From Pseudoxanthomonas sp. PXM01 (lineage in GTDB: Bacteria; Pseudomonadota; Gammaproteobacteria; Xanthomonadales; Xanthomonadaceae): a DNA stretch of 64,000 bases. Each line of letters opens with the position of its first letter. The stretch's first letter is position 1. Below, in pieces: positions 36,073-44,843 of this stretch. The notes under the pieces are model-generated. The model saw only the letters and a list, made by a program, of their open reading frames with translations, made no database searches and had not been told where the DNA came from. The stretch covers positions 434,001 through 498,000 of the forward strand of contig NZ_JACVAJ010000002.1 in assembly GCF_014851815.1 (NCBI RefSeq), read 5' to 3'. Position numbers and translations under genes: made by a program.

Positions 36073-37272
36073 ATGGCCAACCCGCTGACCGCCCATTACG
36101 CCACCACCCTCGATGAGATCCGCGCACAAGGCCTGTTCAAGGCCGAGCGGATCATCACCAGCCCGCAGTCGGCAGAGATCACCCTGGCCGACGGACGGAC
36201 GGTGCTGAACTTCTGCGCCAACAACTACCTGGGCCTGGCCGACCATCCGGACATCATCGCGGCGGCCAAGGACGCGTTGGACACGCATGGCTTCGGCATG
36301 GCGTCGGTGCGCTTCATCTGCGGTACGCAGGACCTGCACAAGCAGTTGGAGCAGACGATCGCCGACTTCTTCGGCACCGAAGACACGATCCTCTATGCCG
36401 CCTGCTTCGACGCCAACGGCGGCCTGTTCGAGCCGCTGCTGGGCGAAGACGACGCCATCATCTCCGACGCACTGAACCACGCCTCGATCATCGACGGCGT
36501 GCGCCTGTGCAAGGCCAAGCGCTTCCGCTACGCCAACTGCGACATGGCCGACCTCGAGGCGCAGCTGCAGGCGGCCGACGCAGCAGGCTGCAAGACCAAG
36601 CTGATCACCACCGACGGCGTGTTCTCGATGGATGGCTTCATTGCGCCCCTGGACGAGATCACCGCGCTGGCGAAGAAGTACAACGCCCTGGTGCACATCG
36701 ACGAATGCCATGCCACCGGCTTCCTCGGCGCCACCGGCCGCGGGTCGGCCGAGGTGAAGGGCGTGCTGGACCGCATCGACATCATCACCGGCACGCTGGG
36801 CAAGGCGATGGGCGGCGCGCTGGGCGGCTTCACCACGGCGCGCAGGGAGGTGATCGAACTGCTGCGCCAGCGCTCACGGCCCTATCTGTTCTCCAACTCG
36901 CTGCCGCCGCACGTGGTGGCTGCGGGCATCAAGGCGTTCGAGATGCTGTCCGCCGCCGGCCACCTGCGTGAGCAGTTGCAGGAGAACACGCGCTACTTCC
37001 GCGAGAAGATGACGGCCGCCGGTTTCGACATCAAGCCGGGCGTGCACCCGATCAGCCCGGTGATGCTGTACGACGCACCGCTGGCGCAGCGCTTCGCCGA
37101 GCGTCTGCTGGAAGAAGGCATCTATGCGATCGGCTTCTTCTTCCCGGTGGTGCCCAAGGAACAGGCGCGCATCCGCACGCAGATCAGCGCCGCGCACACG
37201 CGCGAACACCTGGACCGTGCGATCGACGCCTTCATCCGCATCGGCCGCGAACTGGGCGTGGTGAAGGCCTGA
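36073..37272 (+). CDS. kbl: Glycine C-acetyltransferase (2-amino-3-ketobutyrate CoA ligase)
   Basis: 399 residues. It cleaves 2-amino-3-oxobutyrate with CoA to glycine and acetyl-CoA, the second step after Tdh. It is a PLP-dependent alpha-oxoamine synthase: the PLP lysine is in [16 protein letters not shown], and other motifs are [44 protein letters not shown] and [13 protein letters not shown]. The length matches the family. It is divergent from the sulfate operon across 172 bases and is not adjacent to tdh. Confidence 0.96.
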   Translation: MANPLTAHYATTLDEIRAQGLFKAERIITSPQSAEITLADGRTVLNFCANNYLGLADHPDIIAAAKDALDTHGFGMASVRFICGTQDLHKQLEQTIADFFGTEDTILYAACFDANGGLFEPLLGEDDAIISDALNHASIIDGVRLCKAKRFRYANCDMADLEAQLQAADAAGCKTKLITTDGVFSMDGFIAPLDEITALAKKYNALVHIDECHATGFLGATGRGSAEVKGVLDRIDIITGTLGKAMGGALGGFTTARREVIELLRQRSRPYLFSNSLPPHVVAAGIKAFEMLSAAGHLREQLQENTRYFREKMTAAGFDIKPGVHPISPVMLYDAPLAQRFAERLLEEGIYAIGFFFPVVPKEQARIRTQISAAHTREHLDRAIDAFIRIGRELGVVKA

Positions 37273-37296
37273 TCGCGACGCCGGCGCGCCTGCGTA

Positions 37297-37587
37297 TCAG
37301 CGGGCGCGCTTGGCGGTGCTGGCGGTCTTCGGCTTCGCCGGCGCCCCCTTGGCCACGCGGATGCCGCGGGCCTTCATCCACGCATCGAATTCCTCGGCCG
37401 TCATGCTGCGGCCGTTCTGCTGCATGTCGAAACGGTGTCCGTGCGGACCGACCTTGACGGTGACCACCTCGTCCGTGGCGGCCTGCTTCGCTGCAGTGGA
37501 TGAGGGTTTTGTAGCGCAGCCTGTCGTCAGGCCAAAGACGAGCAGCACGGCGCAGCACAACGGCAGGCGCGGGATCGAACGGTGCAT
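37297..37587 (-). CDS. Small lipoprotein with FDM-QNG-EFDAWMK motif
   Basis: 96 residues. The N-terminus is a lipoprotein signal ending TTGC (Cys24). After a low-complexity stretch comes the segment HRFDMQQNGRSMTAEEF followed by DAWMKARGIRVAKG, then a basic Lys/Ala/Pro/Thr tail ending TASTAKRAR. The same segment occurs in the protein encoded at 38501-39004, so these are paralogues sharing a roughly 30-residue module. I do not recognise a described family. It is on the same strand as, and 74 bases downstream of, the pseudouridine synthase gene and converges on kbl. Confidence 0.72.
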   Translation of the reverse strand: MHRSIPRLPLCCAVLLVFGLTTGCATKPSSTAAKQAATDEVVTVKVGPHGHRFDMQQNGRSMTAEEFDAWMKARGIRVAKGAPAKPKTASTAKRAR

Positions 37588-37661
37588 GGTGATTTCCCCA
37601 AGGTCAGCGCGGACGAGTGTAGGCAGGCCCCTCGCCACGAACCCGGACCGCCGTCTCGCAA

Positions 37662-38456
37662 TCAGCGGCCGGTCGTCGGCGCGAGCACGTCACGCTCGTG
37701 CGGTTCGAGCATGCGCCATGCGCCCTTGCCCAGCCCCCCCAACGCCAGTGGTCCGATGGCGACGCGTACGAGCCGCAGAACCCCGATGTCGAACGCGGCC
37801 AACAGGCGTCGGATCTGCCGGTTGCGCCCCTCGTCCAGCACGATTTCCAGCCATGCGTTGCGCTCGCCGCTCCTGAGCACCTGTGCCGAACGGGCGGAAA
37901 GGTGTTCGCCATCTGCGCTTACGCCGGTCTTCAATCGGTGTATCAGCGCATCATCCGGCAGCGTGTCGATCTGCACGTGGTACGTCTTTTCCGGCCCCAG
38001 CGCGGGATCGGTAATGCGGGCCGCCCACTCGGGATCGTTGGTGAACAGCAGTAGGCCTTCGCTGGCCTTGTCGAGCCTGCCGACCGGCGCGACCCAGGGC
38101 AGTTCCGCGCCATCCAGGCACCGGTACACCGTGTCGCGTCCCTGTTCGTCGCGTGCCGTGGTCACCAGGCCACGCGGTTTGTTGAGCATCAGGTAGCAGC
38201 GCTCCGGCGCAGCGCTCGCCAGGCCATCCACGCGGATTACGGCCCGGCCGACGACCACCGGAAACTCGGGATCCCGCACGATGCGCCCATCGACGGACAC
38301 CCGCCCTTCGACGATCCAGCGCGCGGCTTCGCTACGCGAACACACGCCCTGCTTGGACAGCACGCGGGCCAGGCCATGACGCACTCCCTGCCCGGACGGT
38401 ACACGGGAGCGCGCGGCACGCGAGGTTTCGCGAAAAGGAGGTCTGCGCGTACTCAT
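37662..38456 (-). CDS. RsuA/RluB-family pseudouridine synthase
   Basis: 264 residues. A basic N-terminal tail is followed by an S4 RNA-binding domain (GLARVLSKQGVCSRSEAARW, VEGRVSVDGRIV) and the catalytic domain, with the nucleophilic Asp in APVGRLDKASEGLLLFTND. Other family motifs are LMLNKPRGLVTTARDEQG, KTYHVQIDTLPDDALI and EGRNRQIRRLLAAFDIGVL. It isomerises a uridine in rRNA; whether the target is 16S (RsuA) or 23S (RluB/E/F) is not fixed by these motifs. Both flanking genes on this strand encode paralogous small exported proteins. Confidence 0.9.
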   Translation of the reverse strand: MSTRRPPFRETSRAARSRVPSGQGVRHGLARVLSKQGVCSRSEAARWIVEGRVSVDGRIVRDPEFPVVVGRAVIRVDGLASAAPERCYLMLNKPRGLVTTARDEQGRDTVYRCLDGAELPWVAPVGRLDKASEGLLLFTNDPEWAARITDPALGPEKTYHVQIDTLPDDALIHRLKTGVSADGEHLSARSAQVLRSGERNAWLEIVLDEGRNRQIRRLLAAFDIGVLRLVRVAIGPLALGGLGKGAWRMLEPHERDVLAPTTGR

Positions 38457-38471
38457 CGGGGACCGACAGGA

Positions 38472-38495
38472 GAACGGCCGGGAGACCGGCCGTTC
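38472..38495 (-). terminator. Hairpin after the 38501-39004 gene
   Basis: A perfect 10-base stem, GAACGGCCGG (38472-38481) with CCGGCCGTTC (38486-38495), and a four-base loop lies between the stop at 38501 and the pseudouridine synthase start. The T-tract is weak (TTCTCCTGT). Confidence 0.55.
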
Positions 38496-38500
38496 GTGGA

Positions 38501-39004
38501 TCAGTTCTTCTTGGCAGGCTCGGCAGGTGCCGGTGCGGGCGCTGCCGCCGGAGTACCCGGCGCCTTCACCACGCGCACGCCGCGCGACTTCATCCACGCA
38601 TCGAATTCGTCGGCCGTCATGCGCTTGCCGTTCTGGCTCATATCGAAGCGCCAAGGCGTGTTGTCGTGCGCGGTCTTCGGCTGGTACGCCGCCGAGCTGG
38701 ACGTGGCGGCCGCAGCCGACGGCGCGGCCGGCAATGCCTTGGCGATGTTGCGGCAACCTTCGATGCGCAGTCGCATCAGCACGCGCTCGACCGACTGCGA
38801 TTCGTCGAAGGCATGCGACGCCAGCACGCCCGAGGGCGCACCCAGTTGCGTGGCGGCAGCGGTGAATTCCGGTGCGACCGGTGCGATCACCGTGGCGGGC
38901 GTCTTCAGCGGCGGCGGCACCAGGCTGCCACTGCAGTCCGGGGCCGCATGGGCGGCGGGAATCGCGGCGATGCACAGCACACTGGCGAACACATGACGAC
39001 GCAT
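38501..39004 (-). CDS. Exported protein with FDM-QNG-EFDAWMK motif, paralogue of 37297-37587
   Basis: 167 residues with a signal peptide (MRRHVFASVLCIAAIPAAHA). The middle region (FTAAATQLGAPSGVLASHAF, SVERVLMRLRIEGCRNIAKA) has two cysteines in the mature protein, one after the signal (APDCSG) and one in EGCRN. The distal segment WRFDMSQNGKRMTADEF, DAWMKSRGVRVVKAPG repeats the module of the nearby lipoprotein, and an Ala/Pro tail ends PAEPAKKN. No described family is recognised. A chaperone, envelope or peptidoglycan role is possible but not supported directly. Confidence 0.72.
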   Translation of the reverse strand: MRRHVFASVLCIAAIPAAHAAPDCSGSLVPPPLKTPATVIAPVAPEFTAAATQLGAPSGVLASHAFDESQSVERVLMRLRIEGCRNIAKALPAAPSAAAATSSSAAYQPKTAHDNTPWRFDMSQNGKRMTADEFDAWMKSRGVRVVKAPGTPAAAPAPAPAEPAKKN

Positions 39005-39153
39005 CGGCACAACTCCTGACGGTTTACAGCTGGACGTGCCCGGAGTGTAGGCAGCGCGCCAGGGCATGGCAAGAAATTGCCCGTTGCGTGACGCGTCAAT
39101 GCGGAAAGACGGAAGCGCGGTCACGCAAAACCCGCGCACCGTGCCGTAAAAAA

Positions 39154-39178
39154 GAAGCCCGGCGCGAGGCCGGGCTTC
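39154..39178 (-). terminator. Terminator of ompA
   Basis: GAAGCCCGGC (39154-39163) pairs perfectly with GCCGGGCTTC (39169-39178). On the minus strand the stem is followed by TTTTTTACGG, a clear Rho-independent terminator 25 bases past the ompA stop. Confidence 0.92.
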
Positions 39179-39202
39179 GGGTGTTGCGGGAAGAGCGTCC
39201 GA

Positions 39203-40279
39203 TCAGTTCTGGACGTTCAGTTCCGTACGACGGTTGCGCTCGCTCTTGCAGCCCGGCAGGGTCTGCGCGGTCGGCTCCAGCGGACGGCTCTCGCCGTAAC
39301 CGATCGGACCCACCAGACGCGAGGCGCTGACGCCATTGTTGGTCAGGTAGTCGTACACGGTCTGCGAACGACGCTGCGACAGCGACTGGTTGTAGGCGTC
39401 CGCACCGCACAGGTCGGTGTGGCCGGCCACTTCGACGCGCAGGTCGGGGTAGCGCTTCAGGATCTCGGCGGCTTCGCTGAGGATCGCGATCGCGTCCGGA
39501 CGCAGGGTCGACTTGTCGAAGTCGAAGTTCACGCCCTTCAGGTCGATCGAGACCTGCACCGGGCAGCCGTCCGGACCGATGGTCTGGCCAGCCTGCGAAC
39601 CGGGGCACTTGTCGTCGCAGTTGTTGACGCCGTCGCCGTCGTCATCCAGGTCGGCGCAGCTCGGGGCAGCCGGCGGCGGGGCCGGCGGCGGAGCGGTTTC
39701 GGCCTTCGGGCCAAGCGGGATCACGACGCCAACCGAAGCCAGCACGTCGCCGAACCAGTCTTCCTGCGGAGCGGCAGCGCTCTGGTCGTCGAAGTCGGCA
39801 CGATAGGCAACTTCGGCGCGCACGCCGACGCGCTTGTCGAGCGTGGTCTGCAGACCGACGCCCAGCTTGGCGGCGAGGTTGTTGTCACGACGCTGGTTGG
39901 ACGCGTTGATCAGCGACTCTTCTTCCGAACGCTGCATGCCCAGGCCCGCCACGATGTAGGGGTTCCAGCCGCGGCCTTCCTGGACGAAGTGGCGACGCAG
40001 GTCCAGCGAGATGCCGTACTGGCTCCACAGCGCATCACGGTTGTCTTCGAACTTCGGGTTCTGATAGTTCAGCTCACCGTCCAGCGACCAGTTCGGGCTG
40101 ATGAACTTGCCCAGGCCCAGGCCCAGGAAAGGGGCATTGCGGGTGGTGCGGTCATCGTCCTGCAGGTTGAAGCCAGCCGAACCCGTCAGGTACCAGCGGT
40201 CATCGAACTCCTGCGCCATCGCGTGGTTCGCGAGGCTCAGGCCGCCCAGCAGCGCGGCGCAGAGAATCTTCTTGTTCAT
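39203..40279 (-). CDS. OmpA family outer-membrane protein
   Basis: 358 residues. A signal peptide (MNKKILCAALLGGLSLANHA, then MAQEF) precedes an eight-strand-type barrel (DRWYLTGSAGFNLQDDD, GLGLGKFISPNWSLDGELNY, VGVRAEVAYRADF). A proline-rich hinge (APPPAPPPAAP) leads to a thrombospondin type 3 calcium-binding repeat (DLDDDGDGVNNCDDKCPGS). The C-terminal OmpA domain has NFDFDKSTLRPDAIAILSEA and the peptidoglycan-binding motif VEVAGHTDLCGADAYNQSLS, QRRSQTVYDYL. It links the outer membrane to peptidoglycan. The ribosome site is strong (AAGGAGCTGC). The TSP3 repeat places it near OprF-type proteins. Confidence 0.95.
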   Translation of the reverse strand: MNKKILCAALLGGLSLANHAMAQEFDDRWYLTGSAGFNLQDDDRTTRNAPFLGLGLGKFISPNWSLDGELNYQNPKFEDNRDALWSQYGISLDLRRHFVQEGRGWNPYIVAGLGMQRSEEESLINASNQRRDNNLAAKLGVGLQTTLDKRVGVRAEVAYRADFDDQSAAAPQEDWFGDVLASVGVVIPLGPKAETAPPPAPPPAAPSCADLDDDGDGVNNCDDKCPGSQAGQTIGPDGCPVQVSIDLKGVNFDFDKSTLRPDAIAILSEAAEILKRYPDLRVEVAGHTDLCGADAYNQSLSQRRSQTVYDYLTNNGVSASRLVGPIGYGESRPLEPTAQTLPGCKSERNRRTELNVQN

Positions 40280-40598
40280 TTGCAGCTCCTTTCCTTGTAA
40301 AAGTTCAGTAGTAGAGAAACCGAAGTGCTTCGCTTACGGCAGTTCTAGTTGTTATTCGAGGCGACAGGCTGCCGTCGCCTTGCTGAACAGATTATGCGGG
40401 GGTATGTGAAGACTGTGTTAACGGTACCATAACAAGTTGGCCAAGGTTAACACTCTGTAAGAGAACTCGCGCAGATCCGCCCTGTTCCAAGCGCCGTGGC
40501 CGCCGACCATCACAGCAGCCGGGCAAGTCCAGTAACGGCAACACACCGGTCCATCCAAGACCCTTGGTAAGTCTCCCTCGGGGGCCGATGCTCGCATC
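40280..40598. other. 319-base intergenic region upstream of ompA and the dioxygenase gene
   Basis: This gap holds the ompA leader and both divergent promoters. On the minus strand CATAAT (40391-40396) with TTAACA 19 bases upstream is a possible ompA promoter, and TGTTA/TAACA arms (40415-40433) form a small inverted repeat of operator type. No open frame with credible features, RNA gene or repeat is seen. Confidence 0.45.
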
Positions 40599-41405
40599 AT
40601 GAACCTGCCTGCTCCCGCCGTACACCGTCTCCCGAGCCTGTTCCTGTCGCATGGCTCCCCCATGCTGGCGATCGAGGACTCGCCCACCGGCCGATTCCTC
40701 GACCAGCTGGGAGGCCTCCTGCCCCGGCCTCGCGCCATCCTGGTGGCCTCTGCGCATTTCGTCCACGCGCGCCCGACGCTCACGGCCACGCCTGCGCCGA
40801 AGACGATCCACGACTTCGGCGGGTTCCCGGCACCGCTTTACCGGATCCAGTATCCGACGGCCGGTGCGCCGACACTCGCCCACGACATCGCAGCGCGCCT
40901 GAACGCCGCCGGATTCGAAGCGCACGAAGACGACCACCATGGACTGGATCATGGCGTCTGGGTCCCGTTGAGGCGGATGTATCCAGCGTCGGACATCCCG
41001 GTGGTCGCGCTGTCCGTAAACCCCTCCCAAAGCGCCGAGTGGCACTACCGGCTGGGCCGGGCACTTGCGCCGTTGCGGGACGAGGGCGTGCTGATGGTCG
41101 GCTCCGGCGGCTTTTCCCACAATCTGCGCGCACTGGATTGGCAGCACGCGCGAGCCAACACATACCCGTGGGTGACGGCGTTCACCGATCCGTTGCGCGC
41201 TGCGCTGCTGGAAGGCGACGCGGCCGCCGCGCTCGACTGGATCTCGCTGCCGCATGCGGCCCAGAACCATCCCACCACCGAGCACCTCTATCCGCTCTAC
41301 GTGGCGCTCGGTGCGGGCGGCGAGGGCGCGAAGGGACGATTGCTCCATCGCGACGTGGAAATGGGTGGACTGGCGCTGGACGCCTTCGCGTTCGACACAG
41401 CCTGA
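40599..41405 (+). CDS. DODA-type extradiol ring-cleavage dioxygenase (YgiD-like)
   Basis: 268 residues. It belongs to the LigB-like class III dioxygenases of the 4,5-DOPA extradiol group. Metal-binding histidines lie in LFLSHGSPMLAIED, ILVASAHFVHARP (family HF), HHGLDHGVWVPLRRMYP and the distal HNLRALDW/GSGGFSHN segment. Enzymes of this group open catechol rings using a metal and oxygen, although YgiD homologues have no settled physiological substrate. Its stop abuts the LysR gene stop on the other strand (no gap). Confidence 0.9.
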   Translation: MNLPAPAVHRLPSLFLSHGSPMLAIEDSPTGRFLDQLGGLLPRPRAILVASAHFVHARPTLTATPAPKTIHDFGGFPAPLYRIQYPTAGAPTLAHDIAARLNAAGFEAHEDDHHGLDHGVWVPLRRMYPASDIPVVALSVNPSQSAEWHYRLGRALAPLRDEGVLMVGSGGFSHNLRALDWQHARANTYPWVTAFTDPLRAALLEGDAAAALDWISLPHAAQNHPTTEHLYPLYVALGAGGEGAKGRLLHRDVEMGGLALDAFAFDTA

Positions 41406-42326
41406 CTACACCGCCAGTCCGCGTTCCCACGGCGGATCGTCACCGAACTGGTCGGTCAGGAATTCCACGAACGCACGCACCCGCGGCGGCACCAGCCGGC
41501 GCTGCGGCATGACAGCACTGATCGCGGTCGTGGCCAGCGGAAAGTCCGGCAGCACGACCTGCAGCCTCCCGGTGCGCAGGTCGTCCGCCACGTGCCAAAG
41601 CGAATGCACGACGATGCCCTCCCCCGCCAGCGACGCATCGCGCAGCACCTCGCCGAAGTTGCTTTCGAAGCGCCCGTGCACGCGAACCGCGACCTCGCCG
41701 CCCTCCGGCGTGCTCAGCCGCCAGACGTCCTGGCGTCCACCGCTGCCGAACAGCAACAGGCAATCATGGTCGGCCAGCTCTTCGGGCGTCCGGGGGGTGC
41801 CGTGCCTGCGCAGGTAGTCCGGCGACGCGCACAGCACGCGACGGTTGGGGGCGATGCGCCGCGCGACCAGCCGTGAGTCGTCCAGCGCCCCGATGCGGAT
41901 GGCGAGGTCGAAGCCCTCACTCACCAGATCCACCACGTTGTCGCTGAGGTGGACGCTGAGCCGCACCTTCGGGTGGCGCGCCAGGAAGGCCGGCAGCAGC
42001 GGCGACACGTACTGGCGCCCGAACGAGGCCGACATGGTGACCCTCAGCGTGCCGGCAACCTCATTGGCAGCCTCGCGCAGGCCGCTGCCCAGCGACTCCA
42101 GCTCCTCGACCAGTACCCGCCCCTGCTGCGCCAGGGCCAGGCCTTCAGGCGTGGGATGCAGACTACGCGTGGTCCGGTGCAGCAGCCGCACGCCCAGCTC
42201 CTTCTCCAGCCGCTTCAGGCGCTGACTGGCCACCGCCACCGACAGGTCCAGGCTGTGGGCCGCCGCCGTGATGGAGCCGAGGTCGAGCACGCGCAGGAAC
42301 AGGGTCAGGTCACCGACACGATCCAT
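41406..42326 (-). CDS. LysR-family transcriptional regulator
   Basis: 306 residues. The N-terminal winged helix is DLTLFLRVLDLGSITAAAHS, LDLSVAVASQRLKRLEKELG, RLLHRTTRSLHPTPEGLAL; the rest is a substrate-binding regulatory domain (VRLSVHLSDNVVDLVSEGFD, LAIRIGALDDSRLVARRIAP). The ATG at 42326 was preferred over a TTG two codons earlier. It is divergent from an MFS transporter and an oxidoreductase gene across 99 bases, the usual arrangement for a regulator and its targets. The inducer is unknown. Confidence 0.93.
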   Translation of the reverse strand: MDRVGDLTLFLRVLDLGSITAAAHSLDLSVAVASQRLKRLEKELGVRLLHRTTRSLHPTPEGLALAQQGRVLVEELESLGSGLREAANEVAGTLRVTMSASFGRQYVSPLLPAFLARHPKVRLSVHLSDNVVDLVSEGFDLAIRIGALDDSRLVARRIAPNRRVLCASPDYLRRHGTPRTPEELADHDCLLLFGSGGRQDVWRLSTPEGGEVAVRVHGRFESNFGEVLRDASLAGEGIVVHSLWHVADDLRTGRLQVVLPDFPLATTAISAVMPQRRLVPPRVRAFVEFLTDQFGDDPPWERGLAV

Positions 42327-42425
42327 TTTCAATAATTCATTGAAAGTGATTCGTCATCTTCTCGGTTTTTCATCTGCGGGGGAAGGGGCACGCTGCACGC
42401 CTTCTTTCCCACCCCGCCCTCTTCC

Positions 42426-43634
42426 ATGTCGCCCGTCTCCTCCTCTTCCCGGATGCCGCTGGGGCTTTACGCCCTGACCGCCGGCGCCTTCGGCATCGGC
42501 ACCACCGAGTTCGTCATCATGGGCCTGCTGATGCAGGTCGCCGCCGACCTGCAGGTCTCCATCGCCGCCGCCGGCCTGCTGATCTCCGGCTATGCGCTGG
42601 GCGTGTTCGTCGGTGCGCCGCTGCTGACCGCCGCGACCAGCCGCATGCCGCGAAAGGCGGTGCTGGTGGCACTGATGATCGTATTCACCCTCGGCAACCT
42701 GGCCTGCGCGCTGGCGCCGAACTACGAACTGCTGATGGCGGCGCGCGTGGTGACCTCGCTCGCGCATGGCACTTTCTTCGGCGTTGGCGCCGTGGTCGCC
42801 ACCGGCATGGTCAGCGAAGACCGCAAGGCCTCGGCCATCTCCATCATGTTCACCGGCCTGACCGTCGCCACCCTGCTCGGTGTGCCGGCGGGCGCGTGGC
42901 TGGGCCTGGAGTTCGGCTGGCGCGCGACGTTCTGGGCGGTGACCGCCATCGGCGTGCTGGCCACGATCATCATCGCCACCCTGGTGCCAGCCGACCGCAG
43001 CGCGCCCGCGCCACTGCCGTTCCGCGACGAGCTGCGCGTGGTCGCGCGTCCGCAGGTAGTGCTGGGACTGCTGATGACCGTGCTCGGTTTCGGCGGCATG
43101 TTCACCGTGTACACCTATATCCAGCCATTGCTGACGCAGGTCACCGGCTTCGCCGATGCGGCGGTCTCGCCGATCCTGCTGGTGTTCGGCGTCGGCATGA
43201 TCGTCGGCAACCTGCTCGGCGGCCGCTTCGCCGACCGTCGCCTGGCACCTGCTTTGCTCGGCACGCTCGCGCTGCTGGCGCTGGTGATGGGCGCGATGAC
43301 CTTCGTGCTGCACAGTCAGTGGACGATGATCGCGTTCACCGGCCTGCTCGGCGCGGCTGCATTCGCCACGGTCTCGCCGCTGCAGCTCTGGGTGTTGCAG
43401 AAGGCCAGCGATGCCCAGAGCCTGGCGTCCAGCCTCAACATCGGCGCCTTCAATCTCGGCAATGCACTGGGCGCCTGGCTCGGTGGCGTGGTGATCTCGC
43501 AAGGCCTGGGCCTCTCGGCGCTGCCCTGGGTCGCCGCGCTGGTGCCTGCGTCAGCCTTCGCCGTCGCGCTTTGGGCGCTGGCGCTCGAGCGTCGCCAGCG
43601 TTTCCCGCTGGTTCCGGAAGCGGACTGCGCCTGA
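42426..43634 (+). CDS. MFS efflux transporter of the AraJ/YdhP type
   Basis: 402 residues with 12 predicted helices. Helix 1 has LTAGAFGIGTTEFVIMGLL, the DHA1-family signature seen in AraJ/YdhP/sugar efflux proteins; motif A-like residues SRMPRKAVLVALM follow. Motif C-like GVPAGAWLGLEFGWRATFW lies in helix 5. Members export arabinose-type sugars or drugs such as chloramphenicol; the substrate here is open. It is probably transcribed with the downstream oxidoreductase gene (82-base gap) and regulated by the divergent LysR gene. Confidence 0.9.
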   Translation: MSPVSSSSRMPLGLYALTAGAFGIGTTEFVIMGLLMQVAADLQVSIAAAGLLISGYALGVFVGAPLLTAATSRMPRKAVLVALMIVFTLGNLACALAPNYELLMAARVVTSLAHGTFFGVGAVVATGMVSEDRKASAISIMFTGLTVATLLGVPAGAWLGLEFGWRATFWAVTAIGVLATIIIATLVPADRSAPAPLPFRDELRVVARPQVVLGLLMTVLGFGGMFTVYTYIQPLLTQVTGFADAAVSPILLVFGVGMIVGNLLGGRFADRRLAPALLGTLALLALVMGAMTFVLHSQWTMIAFTGLLGAAAFATVSPLQLWVLQKASDAQSLASSLNIGAFNLGNALGAWLGGVVISQGLGLSALPWVAALVPASAFAVALWALALERRQRFPLVPEADCA

Positions 43635-43716
43635 TCCGCCCTTCGTCGCATCGCCTCTTTACTGCGCGCGCCGCATCATCGCGGCACGCCTCCCGACTCT
43701 CCCACGAGGATCCACC

Positions 43717-44733
43717 ATGAAAGCCGTCGCCCTCACCCGCTACCTGCCAATCGACGATCCGCAGTCACTGGTCGATGTCGAACTCGAGACACCCACCGCC
43801 ACCGGCCACGACATCCTCGTGCGCGTGGAAGCCGTGTCGGTGAATCCGGTCGACACCAAAGTCCGCTCGCCCAAGCCGCAGGTCGAAGCGCAGCCGAAGG
43901 TGCTGGGCTACGACGCCGCCGGCGTGGTCGAAGCGGTCGGCGATGCCGTCACCCGCTTCAAGCCCGGCGATACCGTGTACTACGCCGGCGACATCACCCG
44001 TCCCGGCAGCAATGCGCAGTTCCAGCTGGCCGACGAACGCATCGTCGGCCGCAAGCCCGCCTCGCTGGATTTCGCGCAGGCCGCCGCGCTGCCGCTGACC
44101 ACGATCACCGCCTGGGAGCTCCTGTTCGACCGCATGCCGTACGTCATCGATGGCGGCGGCAACGGCAAGTCGCTGCTGGTGATCGCCGGTGCCGGCGGCG
44201 TCGGCTCGATCGCGATCCAGCTGGCCAAGCGCGCGGGCTTCACCGTCGTTGCGACCGCCTCGCGCCACGACACCATCGACTGGTGCAAGGCGCTCGGCGC
44301 CGACCACGTGATCAACCATCGCGAACCGCTCGGCCCGCAGCTGAAGGCGCTGGGCTTCGACACCATCGACGCGGCGCTCAATCTCGCCGACACCGACCGC
44401 TACTGGACCGAGCTGGGCGAGTTGCTGTCGCCGCTCGGCCATGTCGGCCTGATCGTCGAACCGCGCGGCGAGCTGCGCATCGGCGACCCCTACAAGGCCA
44501 AGAGCATCGGCATCCACTGGGAAATGATGTTCGCCCGCCCGCGCTTCCGCACCGCCGACATGGGCGAACAGGGCGCACTGCTGGATCGCGTCGCCGACCT
44601 GATCGATGCCGGTCAGCTGCGCGGCACGCTCACCGACACGTTGTCACCGATCGACGCGGCGAACCTGCGCGAAGCACATCGCCGTCTCGAATCCGGCACC
44701 ACCATCGGCAAGCTGGTGCTCGCCGGCTGGTAA
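43717..44733 (+). CDS. Zinc-binding-type alcohol dehydrogenase family (quinone oxidoreductase-like)
   Basis: 338 residues of the medium-chain dehydrogenase superfamily. The N-terminal GroES-like domain has VEAVSVNPVDTKVRSPKPQ and VLGYDAAGVVEAVGDAVTRF. The NADPH-binding Rossmann motif is VIAGAGGVGSIAIQLAKRAG. The cysteine and histidine zinc ligands of true alcohol dehydrogenases are missing, as in the quinone oxidoreductase branch (TIGR02817 type). It likely reduces quinones or enones. A good ribosome site (GAGGATCCACC) precedes the ATG. A REP-like pair follows the stop. Confidence 0.9.
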   Translation: MKAVALTRYLPIDDPQSLVDVELETPTATGHDILVRVEAVSVNPVDTKVRSPKPQVEAQPKVLGYDAAGVVEAVGDAVTRFKPGDTVYYAGDITRPGSNAQFQLADERIVGRKPASLDFAQAAALPLTTITAWELLFDRMPYVIDGGGNGKSLLVIAGAGGVGSIAIQLAKRAGFTVVATASRHDTIDWCKALGADHVINHREPLGPQLKALGFDTIDAALNLADTDRYWTELGELLSPLGHVGLIVEPRGELRIGDPYKAKSIGIHWEMMFARPRFRTADMGEQGALLDRVADLIDAGQLRGTLTDTLSPIDAANLREAHRRLESGTTIGKLVLAGW

Positions 44734-44746
44734 AGGCGAAAAGAGC

Positions 44747-44830
44747 TGTGGGGGCGACGTAAGTCGCGACTGGACGGCGGAGACATCTTCATCTCCTGAC
44801 GACTCCATCGCGACTTACGTCGCTCCCACA
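44747..44830. repeat. REP-like inverted pair, copy 4
   Basis: Arms at 44747-44770 (TGTGGGGGCGACGTAAGTCG and four more bases) and 44808-44830 are reverse complements with one change in the head and a 37-base spacer. They lie between the oxidoreductase gene and the converging SMC gene. Confidence 0.88.
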
Positions 44831-44843
44831 GCATTATGTTGCC

